Made by a program: the position numbers and the translations under genes. Shown piece after piece: positions 15,470-23,691 of a stretch of DNA of 24,419 nucleotides (within the stretch, counting starts at the first letter, position 1; each line of letters opens with the position of its first letter). A model generated the notes under the pieces. It searched no databases and had not been told where the DNA came from. It saw nothing but the letters and a program-made list of their open reading frames with translations. The stretch is taken from NCBI GenBank assembly GCA_047973085.1, contig JBKEBI010000067.1, positions 1 to 24,419 of the forward strand, given 5' to 3'. This DNA is from JBKEDG01 sp047973085 (GTDB lineage Bacteria > Bacillota_I > Bacilli_A > JBKEDG01).

Positions 15470-16286
15470 CAAAATCCTCTTTTTGAAAAACATATGATTT
15501 ATTACACGAATTGCAAACTACTTTTAGTCCTCCATCTTCTTCAATAATTTTCATGATTTCATCATAATCAAGTACTTTCACAGAATCTAGCACACTTTCC
15601 CTAGTGCAATCACATTTAAACTCTATATCTTTTGATTCTAAAATATGAGCAGAAGCATCAATTAATTTCACCATTTCTTCAGCACTCATTCCTAAAGCTA
15701 TTTGCTTAGAAAGTCCTTCAATTTTTTTTAATGCTTCATTAATTGATTCTTTAACTTCTTCACTTGCATTTGGTAATAATTGAATTAAAATTCCGCCACT
15801 ACCATAGAATTCATCTGTTTTCTTATCACTAATACTCGCAAGAAGTACAACAGAATATACTTGTTCACTTTGAAAGTAATAATCAACAATAATTTCACTA
15901 ATATCAGTAGAAGAAACAGCTACTTGGCTACTTCTTAATTCTTTAGAGTCATAGTATCTGTAAACTTCTAGAACACCTTCTCCTACTATTCTTTTTGCAG
16001 GCTTATCATTTAAGATACCATAGCCATTAAATTTTCCTGAATAATTACCATTACTTATAATTTGAGACAGCATCCCATTCGTATTTAAATTCAAACTGAT
16101 AGATTCTTTTTCATCTTTTAAATTAGCACTCATCAACACATTTGCGCTTACTATATCACTTATATTGTTACTAAAACCTGTAACTATTTTATGATTATCT
16201 ACAATCTGTTTCATTATATGCGTAGTAGTACACGCAACTATAGAGTACTCCTTTGTTGAATTAATTGCCTTTACTAATTTATCCAT
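15462..16286 (-). CDS. hslO: Redox-regulated chaperone Hsp33
   Basis: 274 residues, slightly short of the usual 290. The N-terminal substrate-binding domain covers about 1-175, including GYGILND (88-94) and GSGGILIQLLP (162-172). The C-terminal zinc redox switch has all four cysteines: CDC (C225, C227) and CNSC (C258, C261). In the family, zinc is lost and disulfides form under oxidative stress, which activates the protein as an ATP-independent holdase in the cytoplasm. The ATG at 16286 has AGAGGT ahead of it and lies 11 bases after the ftsH stop. ftsH-hslO adjacency is conserved in Bacillota and places the chaperone with membrane proteolysis in one unit. Confidence 0.96.
   Translation of the reverse strand: MDKLVKAINSTKEYSIVACTTTHIMKQIVDNHKIVTGFSNNISDIVSANVLMSANLKDEKESISLNLNTNGMLSQIISNGNYSGKFNGYGILNDKPAKRIVGEGVLEVYRYYDSKELRSSQVAVSSTDISEIIVDYYFQSEQVYSVVLLASISDKKTDEFYGSGGILIQLLPNASEEVKESINEALKKIEGLSKQIALGMSAEEMVKLIDASAHILESKDIEFKCDCTRESVLDSVKVLDYDEIMKIIEEDGGLKVVCNSCNKSYVFQKEDFDE
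15475..15480 (-). promoter_or_regulatory. Ribosome binding site AGAGGA that sets the methyltransferase start
   Basis: AGAGGA on the minus strand inside the last codons of hslO, five bases before the ATG at 15469. It supports this start over an in-frame ATG 24 bases further upstream. Confidence 0.6.
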
Positions 16287-16297
16287 AATAACCTCTA

Positions 16298-18214
16298 CTA
16301 CTCTTTTTCTACATCTTCAATATTATCTTGAGTTATTATAGCATTTTCATCTTTTTCTTCTTCTACTTGTTTTTCTTCAATCATAGAACCTATTCTAATT
16401 CCTGTAACATCAAAATAAATTTTATCAATATCTTCTTTATTTAAAATTTCTTTTTCCATTAATTCATTTGCAATTGTTTTTAAAAGCCCCATATTTTCAT
16501 TTAAAATACTTGTTGTTTTCTTGTATGCTTCTGTAATAATGTTTCTAACTTCATGATCAATTTCTCTAGCAATTGAATCAGAAAAGTTTTTGTTACTTGC
16601 ATAATCTCTTCCAAGAAATACACTACCTTGTGGCTTTTCCCATTGAATTGGACCAAGATCACTCATTCCATATTCTGTAACCATAGCACGAGCAATTTTT
16701 GTAGCTTGCTCAAAGTCATTGTGTGCACCAGTACTAACTTCATTAAAGATTAACTCTTCACTAACTCTACCAGCTAAAAGTCCGTTAATTCTTTCAATTA
16801 ATTCTGTACGTGTACTAAAGAATCTCTCTTCTTTTGGAAGCATAAGTGCATAACCACCAGCCATACCGCGTGGAATAATAGTCACTTTATGAACATCACT
16901 TGCATTATCTAGAACAAGCCCACATACAACATGCCCAGCCTCATGATGAGCTACAAGTTTTTTCTCATGGTCAGTATACTTTTTACTTTTCTTAGCAGGT
17001 CCCATCATAACACGATCTATTGCTTCATCAATTAATTCTGTTGATATCTGTGTCTTTTCTTCACGTACAGCAAGCAGTGCTGCTTCATTTAAAACATTTT
17101 CTAAATCTGCACCACTAAAACCTGGTGTTCTTGCAGATACTAAATCAAAATCAACATCTTTTTCAAAAGTTTTATTTTCTGCATGTAACTTTAAAATATT
17201 AGCACGTTCTTTAACTGTAGGTAAGTTTACCATTACTTGTCTATCAAAGCGACCAGGACGAAGTATTGCTGGATCAAGTACATCAGCTCTATTTGTAGCA
17301 GCTAAAATAATTACACCTTCATTACCTTCAAAACCATCCATTTCAACTAAAATTTGGTTTAGTGTTTGCTCACGTTCATCATGACCTCCACCTATTCCAG
17401 ATCCACGTTGACGAGCAATTGCATCAATTTCATCAATAAAGATTAAACAAGGAGAGTTTGCTTTAGCCTTTTTAAACATATCACGAACACGACTAGCACC
17501 AACACCTACAAACATTTCTAAAAAGTCTGAACCAGAAATGAAATAAAATGGTACCCCAGCCTCACCAGCTACACTTTTAGCAAGTAGTGTTTTACCAGTA
17601 CCTGGAGGACCTACAAGTAGTACACCTTTAGGAATTCTAGCTCCCATTTTTGTAAATTTTTCAGGCCCTTTTAAGAAGTCTACTATTTCAATCAACTCTT
17701 GCTTTTCTTCTTCTAACCCTGCAACATTTTTATATGTAACTTTTTTCTTTGATTCTGAAAGTTTAGCTTTACTCTTTCCAACCTCTAATGCTCCACCACC
17801 ATTACTTTGTTTCATAAAAAAGAATATTAACACTCCAAATATCAGTAACGTTGGTAATAAATTAGTAACAATAAGCATCAATTGACTAGTTTTGGCATAC
17901 GAAACTTCAACTCCTGCTTCTACTAACTCATCTAGTTCTGCATCTGTTTTCTCTGAATACGGTGCAATTAAATAGAAACCAGTAGCCCCATCCTCTGTTT
18001 CTTTTTCATATTCACCCGAAATATTATAATTTCTAGTAAACTGAGAAACATCTATTTTAACCTCAACATTTTTATAATCTTCATAATTTTCTTTAAATTC
18101 ATTATATGTAATTTGCTCAGTTTTCGGGAAAACATCTGAGTAATTTCTAAATATAAAAAGTACAGCTAATAAAATAATAATTAACGCAAAAATATTAATC
18201 TTTTGTTTATTCAC
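16298..18214 (-). CDS. ftsH: ATP-dependent zinc metalloprotease FtsH
   Basis: 638 residues from a GTG at 18214, chosen because AGGAGG lies six bases upstream; a longer frame from TTG at 18256 would run through hpt without a site. Two membrane segments (about 8-23 and 112-134) flank an extracytoplasmic domain. The AAA+ domain has Walker A GPPGTGKT (202-209), Walker B LIFIDE (257-262), ATNRADVLDPA and the arginine region LRPGRFDRQ. The zinc protease motif is HEAGH (424-428), with the third ligand expected in the later Asp-rich helix near AHNDFEQ. It degrades damaged or regulatory membrane and soluble proteins as a hexamer. The acidic C-terminal tail (EEKQVEEEKDENA) is usual. It overlaps the hpt stop by eight bases (GTGAATAA), suggesting coupled translation. 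Confidence 0.97.
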   Translation of the reverse strand: MNKQKINIFALIIILLAVLFIFRNYSDVFPKTEQITYNEFKENYEDYKNVEVKIDVSQFTRNYNISGEYEKETEDGATGFYLIAPYSEKTDAELDELVEAGVEVSYAKTSQLMLIVTNLLPTLLIFGVLIFFFMKQSNGGGALEVGKSKAKLSESKKKVTYKNVAGLEEEKQELIEIVDFLKGPEKFTKMGARIPKGVLLVGPPGTGKTLLAKSVAGEAGVPFYFISGSDFLEMFVGVGASRVRDMFKKAKANSPCLIFIDEIDAIARQRGSGIGGGHDEREQTLNQILVEMDGFEGNEGVIILAATNRADVLDPAILRPGRFDRQVMVNLPTVKERANILKLHAENKTFEKDVDFDLVSARTPGFSGADLENVLNEAALLAVREEKTQISTELIDEAIDRVMMGPAKKSKKYTDHEKKLVAHHEAGHVVCGLVLDNASDVHKVTIIPRGMAGGYALMLPKEERFFSTRTELIERINGLLAGRVSEELIFNEVSTGAHNDFEQATKIARAMVTEYGMSDLGPIQWEKPQGSVFLGRDYASNKNFSDSIAREIDHEVRNIITEAYKKTTSILNENMGLLKTIANELMEKEILNKEDIDKIYFDVTGIRIGSMIEEKQVEEEKDENAIITQDNIEDVEKE

Positions 18215-18764
18215 ATTCAACCTCCTGTTGATATACTCGCTCTTCAAGAATACCAATATACTCTAAATTTCTGTATAGTTCGTTATAATCTAGTCCATAA
18301 CCAACAATAAACTCATTTCCCACTTCAAGACCTACATAATCTGCTTCTAATTCCACTACTCTTCCAACTGGCTTATCAACCAGTGTAACTACTTTTACAC
18401 TAGATGCTCCACGTTGCTTTAGCAATGAAATAACTGTTTTAAGAGTTCTACCAGTATCAATAATATCTTCTACTATCAAAACATCTTTATTTCTTATTGG
18501 TGTATCTAAATCTTTAATAATTTTTACTTCTCCAGATGATTCCATTGTTCCATGATAACTTGAAACATCCATATATTCCACACTTAGTTTTAAATCAATC
18601 TTTTTCATCAAATCTCCCATAAATGGAACAGACCCTTTTAATAATCCAATTAAAACTAAATCTTCACTATATTTATAATCTTCAGTAATTTCTCTACCTA
18701 GCTTTTCACACGACTCCAATATTTCATCGTATTCAAAAATAATTTTCTTTATATCTTTGTGCAC
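18207..18764 (-). CDS. hpt: Hypoxanthine phosphoribosyltransferase
   Basis: 185 residues, the usual Hpt length. The PRPP-binding motif is VLIVEDIIDTGRTL, and LVLIGLLKGSVPFMGDL and SSYHGTMESSG are also typical. VTLVDKPVGR and the C-terminal ADYVGLEVGNEFIVGYGLDYNE with the purine-binding loop complete the family pattern. It salvages hypoxanthine, and often guanine, to IMP and GMP in the cytoplasm. The start is GTG at 18764, which shares its first base with the tilS stop (TAGTG); AAGGAGA precedes it by about nine bases. tilS-hpt-ftsH is a conserved order in Bacillota, where TilS, Hpt and FtsH act in adjacent steps of growth control. Confidence 0.96.
   Translation of the reverse strand: MHKDIKKIIFEYDEILESCEKLGREITEDYKYSEDLVLIGLLKGSVPFMGDLMKKIDLKLSVEYMDVSSYHGTMESSGEVKIIKDLDTPIRNKDVLIVEDIIDTGRTLKTVISLLKQRGASSVKVVTLVDKPVGRVVELEADYVGLEVGNEFIVGYGLDYNELYRNLEYIGILEERVYQQEVECE
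18221..18226 (-). promoter_or_regulatory. Ribosome binding site AGGAGG that sets the GTG start of ftsH
   Basis: A consensus AGGAGG on the minus strand within the last codons of hpt, six bases before GTG at 18214. This decides the start codon and shows that ftsH translation can begin while hpt is being finished. Confidence 0.8.
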
Positions 18765-20023
18765 TATAAATCATCTCCTTTAAAATCACAACTATATTGT
18801 ATCATATATTTATAATTGTTTGTATTTTTTAAGCAATATTTAGAATATTTAACACCAAAAACACAAATCACAACACCATTTGAATCTATAAGTACTGGCC
18901 AACTTTTTCTTTTATGAATTGGAACTTTTGCATTTATAAATACTCTATTTAACTTCTGACTACCATTCTTATTTTCAATAACCCAATTTAAATTAGCATT
19001 TTTTATTTTCAAAGGATATTTAATTTCTTCATCTAAATAAAGAGTTTTCTCTCCTATAAATTTTAGTTTACTATTTAAAAAACTTACCTTTAAATTTTTC
19101 ATATATTCATATTGATATACTTCATCTACACATTTACTAAAAACAAATTTATTATTTTTAAAAAAAACAAAATACGTGCATGGTAATTCTATTTTATCAT
19201 TCTCTTTCATTTTTAATATTAAATTTACATGTTTATCATAAATTACATTTATATTACTTTCATACAACAATTTCAAACAATTTTTTATCCCATATTTAAA
19301 TAATTTTTTATCCAAATCACTTACATTTAAATAAATATCATTATATTTTACAATATGACTATTTACTACACTATTTACATAATCACTTAATTCATATAAT
19401 TCTCTACTTAAATTATTGAATTTTTTAACATATCCCCTACCAAACTTAGGAATAATTTCATGTCTTAAAAAATTTCTTCTATATGAAACATCCATATTAG
19501 TCTCATCCTCAAAGTAAGAAAGGTTATGCTGGTTTGCATATTCTCTAATATCTAGTTTGGAATATTCAATAAGTGGCCTAAAAATATTCATGCCAAAACG
19601 GTAAGAATATTCTCTAATACCTCCTACACCATTTAAATCAGTTCCTCTAAGTTGGCGCATCAACATTGTTTCAACTAAATCATCTCCATGATGAGCAGTA
19701 AGTAGAAAATCACACTCATACTTATCATATACTTCTTTAAAACATCTGTATCTGTATTCTCTTGCTACTGATTCAAAATTACCATCAACATGATAATAAT
19801 CATATGTAGTTAAATGTAAATTATTTCTTTCGCAGAATTTAGTAAAAAATTCATTTTCAATATATACTCTAACTCGATGATGATGACGAACATAAATTAT
19901 ATATACTTCACAATTTATTTGCATAAACATATGTAAAAGTACCATTGAATCTACTCCAGTTGAAACTGCGAGTAATACTTTTTTTCCTTCAAATTTTTGA
20001 TAATTCACTCTAGTCTTCCTCAT
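18764..20023 (-). CDS. tilS: tRNA(Ile)-lysidine synthetase TilS
   Basis: 419 residues. The N-type ATP pyrophosphatase P-loop is AVSTGVDSMVLLH (STGVDS at 21-26). YIIYVRHHHRV and LLTAHHGDDLVETMLMRQLRGTDLNGVGGI form the tRNA/ATP site, and FRPLIEYSKLDIREYA and YFEDETNMDVSYRRNFLRHEIIP are typical of the family. A TilS C-terminal domain follows (about 220-419, Lys/Asn-rich). The enzyme makes lysidine at C34 of the CAU tRNA so that it reads AUA as isoleucine; this organism uses ATA heavily. The ATG at 20023 overlaps the end of divIC by 14 bases and has a poor site. A GTG at 20008, after GAGGAAG, is a plausible alternative start that would remove five residues. Confidence 0.95.
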   Translation of the reverse strand: MRKTRVNYQKFEGKKVLLAVSTGVDSMVLLHMFMQINCEVYIIYVRHHHRVRVYIENEFFTKFCERNNLHLTTYDYYHVDGNFESVAREYRYRCFKEVYDKYECDFLLTAHHGDDLVETMLMRQLRGTDLNGVGGIREYSYRFGMNIFRPLIEYSKLDIREYANQHNLSYFEDETNMDVSYRRNFLRHEIIPKFGRGYVKKFNNLSRELYELSDYVNSVVNSHIVKYNDIYLNVSDLDKKLFKYGIKNCLKLLYESNINVIYDKHVNLILKMKENDKIELPCTYFVFFKNNKFVFSKCVDEVYQYEYMKNLKVSFLNSKLKFIGEKTLYLDEEIKYPLKIKNANLNWVIENKNGSQKLNRVFINAKVPIHKRKSWPVLIDSNGVVICVFGVKYSKYCLKNTNNYKYMIQYSCDFKGDDL

Positions 20024-20312
20024 CTTCTTTTGGAATTCTTATAATAATTGTTCCATCTTCTGAGTACAAATAATTCTCTTTAGCATAAGTTTTTAAATAG
20101 TCAGGATCATTCAATTTATCAATCACGCTTTCAAGTTCTGTTGCTATTGCTTCTTCTTCTTTTACTCTTGCTTTAATTGTTGCATTTTCATTTTTTATTT
20201 TAGAGTATTCCACAGTTAAATTTAAAAGTTGAATAACTAGAAAAGTAACCCCTATTGCAAAAGGTAGCAAAAATATAATTCTTCTAATTGATTTCTTATT
20301 TGACTTTTTCAT
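20010..20312 (-). CDS. divIC: Septum formation initiator protein, DivIC/FtsB family
   Basis: 100 residues from the ATG at 20312, chosen because GGTGG is five bases upstream and the gene then begins one base after the rqcP stop; an upstream in-frame ATG at 20333 lies inside rqcP. A short basic cytoplasmic N-terminus (MKKSNKKSIRR) is followed by one membrane segment (about 13-32, IIFLLPFAIGVTFLVIQLL). Next comes an extracytoplasmic coiled coil (about 35-70, EYSKIKNENATIKARVKEEE) and the conserved DPDYLKTYAKENYLYSEDGT block of the FtsB/DivIC family. It is a divisome scaffold that pairs with FtsL/DivIB at the septum. The position between yabO and tilS matches Bacillota, although yabR is missing. 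Confidence 0.92.
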   Translation of the reverse strand: MKKSNKKSIRRIIFLLPFAIGVTFLVIQLLNLTVEYSKIKNENATIKARVKEEEAIATELESVIDKLNDPDYLKTYAKENYLYSEDGTIIIRIPKEDEED

Positions 20313-20313
20313 C

Positions 20314-20571
20314 TTAACCACCTTCCACTTCATACATAGTAACTGCCTCTTCTTTACTAACTTTATCTAGCAGTTTTACAACTTTTACCTTAACATGTCT
20401 AGAACTATCATCACTACCATACTTTAAAAGGATCATGTCATTAACGCTAACAGTAGCAGATTTTTTTACAACTTTATCATTAATACATACACGACCTGCA
20501 TCAAGGAGTTCTTGAGCAATACTTCTTCTTTTTACAAGCCTTGACACTTTTAAAAATTTATCTATTCTCAT
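20314..20571 (-). CDS. rqcP: S4-domain RNA-binding protein RqcP (YabO)
   Basis: 85 residues, nearly all one S4 domain: MRIDKFLKVSRLVKRRSIAQELLDAGRV, then VCINDKVVKKSATVSVNDMILLKY, with a short C-terminal tail. This is the YabO/RqcP size and motif. In B. subtilis the protein acts in ribosome quality control: it binds the stalled 50S with RqcH and helps add C-terminal alanine tails. The ATG overlaps the uvrB stop by four bases (ATGA), and GGAG at the end of uvrB serves as its binding site. The rqcP-divIC adjacency is conserved in Bacilli. Hsp15-type proteins are related, but the length and context favour RqcP. Confidence 0.92.
   Translation of the reverse strand: MRIDKFLKVSRLVKRRSIAQELLDAGRVCINDKVVKKSATVSVNDMILLKYGSDDSSRHVKVKVVKLLDKVSKEEAVTMYEVEGG
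20318..20324 (-). promoter_or_regulatory. Ribosome binding site AAGGTGG that sets the divIC start
   Basis: AAGGTGG on the minus strand at the very end of rqcP, five bases before the ATG at 20312. It favours the shorter DivIC over a start 21 bases upstream. Confidence 0.6.
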
Positions 20572-22514
20572 AGTTCTCCTTTCAACTCAAGCATAGCATC
20601 ACGCAGCTCCATAGCTTTTTCAAAATCAAGTGAAGCTGCTGCCTGCTTCATTTCAAATTCAAGTTTTTCAACAATATTTACTTTCTCTTGCTTAGAAAGT
20701 TTTTTCTTATTTGAAGTATCTTCATACTTAATTGCAATTTCCTCACCAATCTCTTTAAAAATTGTTGTTGGTACAATTCCATGTTCTTTATTATATTTTT
20801 CTTGAATCTCTCTTCTTCTTGCTGTTTCGTCAATTGCTTTTTGCATCGAACGTGTCATTTCATCTGCAAATAATGTTACCTCTCCATTAGCATTTCTTGC
20901 AGCACGACCAATTGTTTGGATAAGGCTAGTATCATTGCGTAAAAACCCTTCCTTGTCTGCATCCAATATAAATATTTTGCTAACCTCTGGAATATCTAGA
21001 CCTTCTCTAAGTAAATTTATTCCTACTATACAATCAAATTTTCCAGATCTCAGTGCTCTAATAATATTAATTCGTTCAAGAGACTTGATTTCTGAATGTA
21101 AATACGCTACTTTAATTCCCATTTCTTTTAAATAAGCAGTTAGCTCTTCTGCCATGCGAATTGTAAGCGTAGTAATTAAAGCACGTTCATTTCTTTCAAT
21201 GTTTTTATTAATTTCGCCTATAATATAATCAACTTGCCCATCTTTTTTTCTTACGTTTACAATTGGATCAAGTAAACCTGTAGGTCTAATAATTTGTTCT
21301 ACTACGTCTCCTGATTTTTCAAGTTCGTAATCTGCAGGTGTAGCTGAAACATAAATAACTTGATCTAATTTTTCCTCAAATTCCTTAAAATTTAGAGGTC
21401 TATTATCTAAAGCTGTAGGTAGTCTAAATCCATGTTCGACAAGAGATGATTTTCTTTGTCTATCTCCATTATACATTCCTCTTACTTGTGGCAATGTCGC
21501 ATGTGATTCATCTACAATAAGTAAAAAATTCTTTTTATAAAAATCAATTAGAGTTTCAGGTGTAGCCCCTTCTTCTCTTAATGCTAAATGACAAGAATAG
21601 TTCTCAACTCCCGAACAAAAACCTGTTTCACGTAACATCTCAACATCATATTCTGTACGAGACTTAATTCGCTCTGCTTCCACAAACATTCCTTGAGATT
21701 TATAATATTCTACTCTCTCTTTCAACTCATTTTCAATTCTTTCTATTGCTTTTTCCAGTCTATCATTATCTGTAACAAAAAGTGATGCTGGAGCAATAGT
21801 AATATTTTTATGTCTAGTTATAACATTAAAATTTAATGTATCTATTTGTGAAATACTTTCAATTTCATCACCAAAAAATTCGATTCTATACGCCTCATTT
21901 TTAAAACCTGCAGGAATAAGCTCTACTACCTCACCACGTACTCTAAAAGTTCCACGCTTAAAGTCATGATCATTTCTATCATAAAGAGCACCAACAAGTT
22001 TTTTGCACAATTCTCCTCTACTAATTTCTTGACCTTCTCTAAAAGTAATTCTATTTTTAGCATAATCATCGGCATTACCCATGTTGTAAATACATGAAAC
22101 AGAAGATACAATAATAACATCATCTCGTTCAATTAATGCTGAAGCAGCTGAATGCCTCATTTGATCTATATCATCATTGATTGAAGATGTTTTATCAATA
22201 TATAAATCTCTGCTAGCAACATATGCCTCTGGTTGGTAGTAATCATAATATGAAATAAAAAACTCTACTGCATTATCTGGAAAGAAAGATTTAAATTCAC
22301 TATATAGCTGACCTGCTAAAGTTTTATTATGTGCAAGAACCAAAACAGGTTTTGAACTTTTTTCAATAACCTTAGAAATTGTATAAGTTTTACCGGTCCC
22401 TGTAGCACCTAGTAAAGTTTGATATTTTTCTCCACTATTTAAATTATTTGCAAGTTTTTCAATTGCTTGTGGTTGATCACCACTTGGCTCAAATTGTGAG
22501 TGAATTTTAAACAT
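20568..22514 (-). CDS. uvrB: Excinuclease ABC subunit B
   Basis: 648 residues, full length. It begins FKIHSQFEPSGDQPQAIEKL with Walker A GATGTGKT (36-43). The damage-verifying beta-hairpin region ISYYDYYQPEAYVASRDLYI lies near 88-107. FLLIVDESHATLPQ is the DEAD-like Walker B, YVSATPADYE and DCIVGINLLREGLDIPEVS are helicase motifs, and QTIGRAARNANG is motif VI. A C-terminal UVR domain (about 612-642, KLEFEMKQAAASLDFEKAM) binds UvrC. The protein loads on damaged DNA with UvrA and prepares the incision by UvrC. GGAGG precedes the ATG at 22514. Here uvrB lies between the wall hydrolase and rqcP, not beside uvrA, which is the common arrangement elsewhere. Confidence 0.98.
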   Translation of the reverse strand: MFKIHSQFEPSGDQPQAIEKLANNLNSGEKYQTLLGATGTGKTYTISKVIEKSSKPVLVLAHNKTLAGQLYSEFKSFFPDNAVEFFISYYDYYQPEAYVASRDLYIDKTSSINDDIDQMRHSAASALIERDDVIIVSSVSCIYNMGNADDYAKNRITFREGQEISRGELCKKLVGALYDRNDHDFKRGTFRVRGEVVELIPAGFKNEAYRIEFFGDEIESISQIDTLNFNVITRHKNITIAPASLFVTDNDRLEKAIERIENELKERVEYYKSQGMFVEAERIKSRTEYDVEMLRETGFCSGVENYSCHLALREEGATPETLIDFYKKNFLLIVDESHATLPQVRGMYNGDRQRKSSLVEHGFRLPTALDNRPLNFKEFEEKLDQVIYVSATPADYELEKSGDVVEQIIRPTGLLDPIVNVRKKDGQVDYIIGEINKNIERNERALITTLTIRMAEELTAYLKEMGIKVAYLHSEIKSLERINIIRALRSGKFDCIVGINLLREGLDIPEVSKIFILDADKEGFLRNDTSLIQTIGRAARNANGEVTLFADEMTRSMQKAIDETARRREIQEKYNKEHGIVPTTIFKEIGEEIAIKYEDTSNKKKLSKQEKVNIVEKLEFEMKQAAASLDFEKAMELRDAMLELKGEL

Positions 22515-22529
22515 TGTCTTCCTCCAAAC

Positions 22530-23690
22530 TTATCTATTTCTTCCTGACCAGTAAACTCCTATTGCTGGATATGATAAATAATTCCTTGGATTTCTCGCAA
22601 GAGAAGTATTATAACCAGTTAATCCATACCAGTCTACTAAAATTTCAAAATGTAAATGTGCTCCTGTTGAATTCCCAGTATTTCCCATGTTACCTAATTG
22701 AGTATTAACATCTACTTGTTGTCCCATACTAACATAAGCTGATGAAGACATGTGAAAGTATGCTGTACTATATCTTTGCCCATTAATTGTATGATGAACA
22801 TATACATAATTTCCTCTACTTCCATCATATCCAATAGCACCTACGATTCCTGGAGCAGCAGCTAATATTCTAGTATCACCACTAAACATATCAAGACCTG
22901 CATGCATTGCTCCCCAGCGCCATCCCATTTCACTAGAAATATATCCTGAATTCATCGGACTTACAAACCCGCTAGAATTTGGTACTACATTGCTTGTTCT
23001 ATTTTTACACACTTCTAAATCTTCTGTCTTCTTACACCCAAGACCTTCATAATATGAAATTGTATTTTTCATATCTCCAACTTCATCTGCTGCACTTACC
23101 TGATATTCTGATAAGTCATTTAAAGTAACTTCATACTCAGCAATTGCTGTTTCAAATTTAGCTTGCATATTCTCTAATTCACTAATATCACTAACAAGAT
23201 TTTCATTTTTAGTTTCTAAATCTTCTTGAATAGCAATAAATTCATCAATTTTTCCATTACTTTTCTCAGTTAATATATCAACAGTTGTCTCACGATGAAT
23301 AGAATCTGTCAAAGATTGTGCATCAACCACAAATGAAATTTCAGCATTTATAGTATTATTTGTTTGATAGTATACAAGTAAATCTTTAATTTCTTCTTTC
23401 TTTGTATCTTTTTCACCCTCTAAAGTATTTATTTCCGTTTGATTATCAATTATTTCTGTTTGCTTTGTACTAATATCTGTTGCAGCTTGCTCAATAGCAG
23501 CTTTATTATTCTCAATATTTTGCTCTGTTTCAGCAATACTAGTCTTAGTATTAGTGACTTCAGACTCTAAAGCAGATAATTCTGAATATAAATCATTTAA
23601 AGTCTTTGCAGACATATCATTATCAATTACTGCAAAACAACTAACAATAGTAAAAGCTGTAGCAAAAGCAACTTTAATGAAATTTTTCAT
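22530..23690 (-). CDS. Secreted CwlO-like peptidoglycan endopeptidase (coiled coil plus M23)
   Basis: 386 residues. Residues 1-28 are a signal peptide (KNFIKVAFATAFTIVSCFAV). Residues about 30-200 form a long coiled coil with a break at 110-130. A linker with two cysteines (C219, C228) leads to an M23 (LytM-like) metallopeptidase at about 250-360. Zinc ligands are H263 and D267 (MHAGLDMF) and H347 in the HLHFE motif; H313 (YFHM) and H345 are the other active-site histidines. The enzyme should cleave peptide cross-links outside the membrane. The ATG is one base after the ftsX stop, with GGTGGGG before it. This placement and the coiled coil match the CwlO/PcsB type that FtsEX activates, although CwlO of B. 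subtilis uses an NlpC/P60 domain. Confidence 0.93.
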   Translation of the reverse strand: MKNFIKVAFATAFTIVSCFAVIDNDMSAKTLNDLYSELSALESEVTNTKTSIAETEQNIENNKAAIEQAATDISTKQTEIIDNQTEINTLEGEKDTKKEEIKDLLVYYQTNNTINAEISFVVDAQSLTDSIHRETTVDILTEKSNGKIDEFIAIQEDLETKNENLVSDISELENMQAKFETAIAEYEVTLNDLSEYQVSAADEVGDMKNTISYYEGLGCKKTEDLEVCKNRTSNVVPNSSGFVSPMNSGYISSEMGWRWGAMHAGLDMFSGDTRILAAAPGIVGAIGYDGSRGNYVYVHHTINGQRYSTAYFHMSSSAYVSMGQQVDVNTQLGNMGNTGNSTGAHLHFEILVDWYGLTGYNTSLARNPRNYLSYPAIGVYWSGRNR

Positions 23691-23691
23691 A

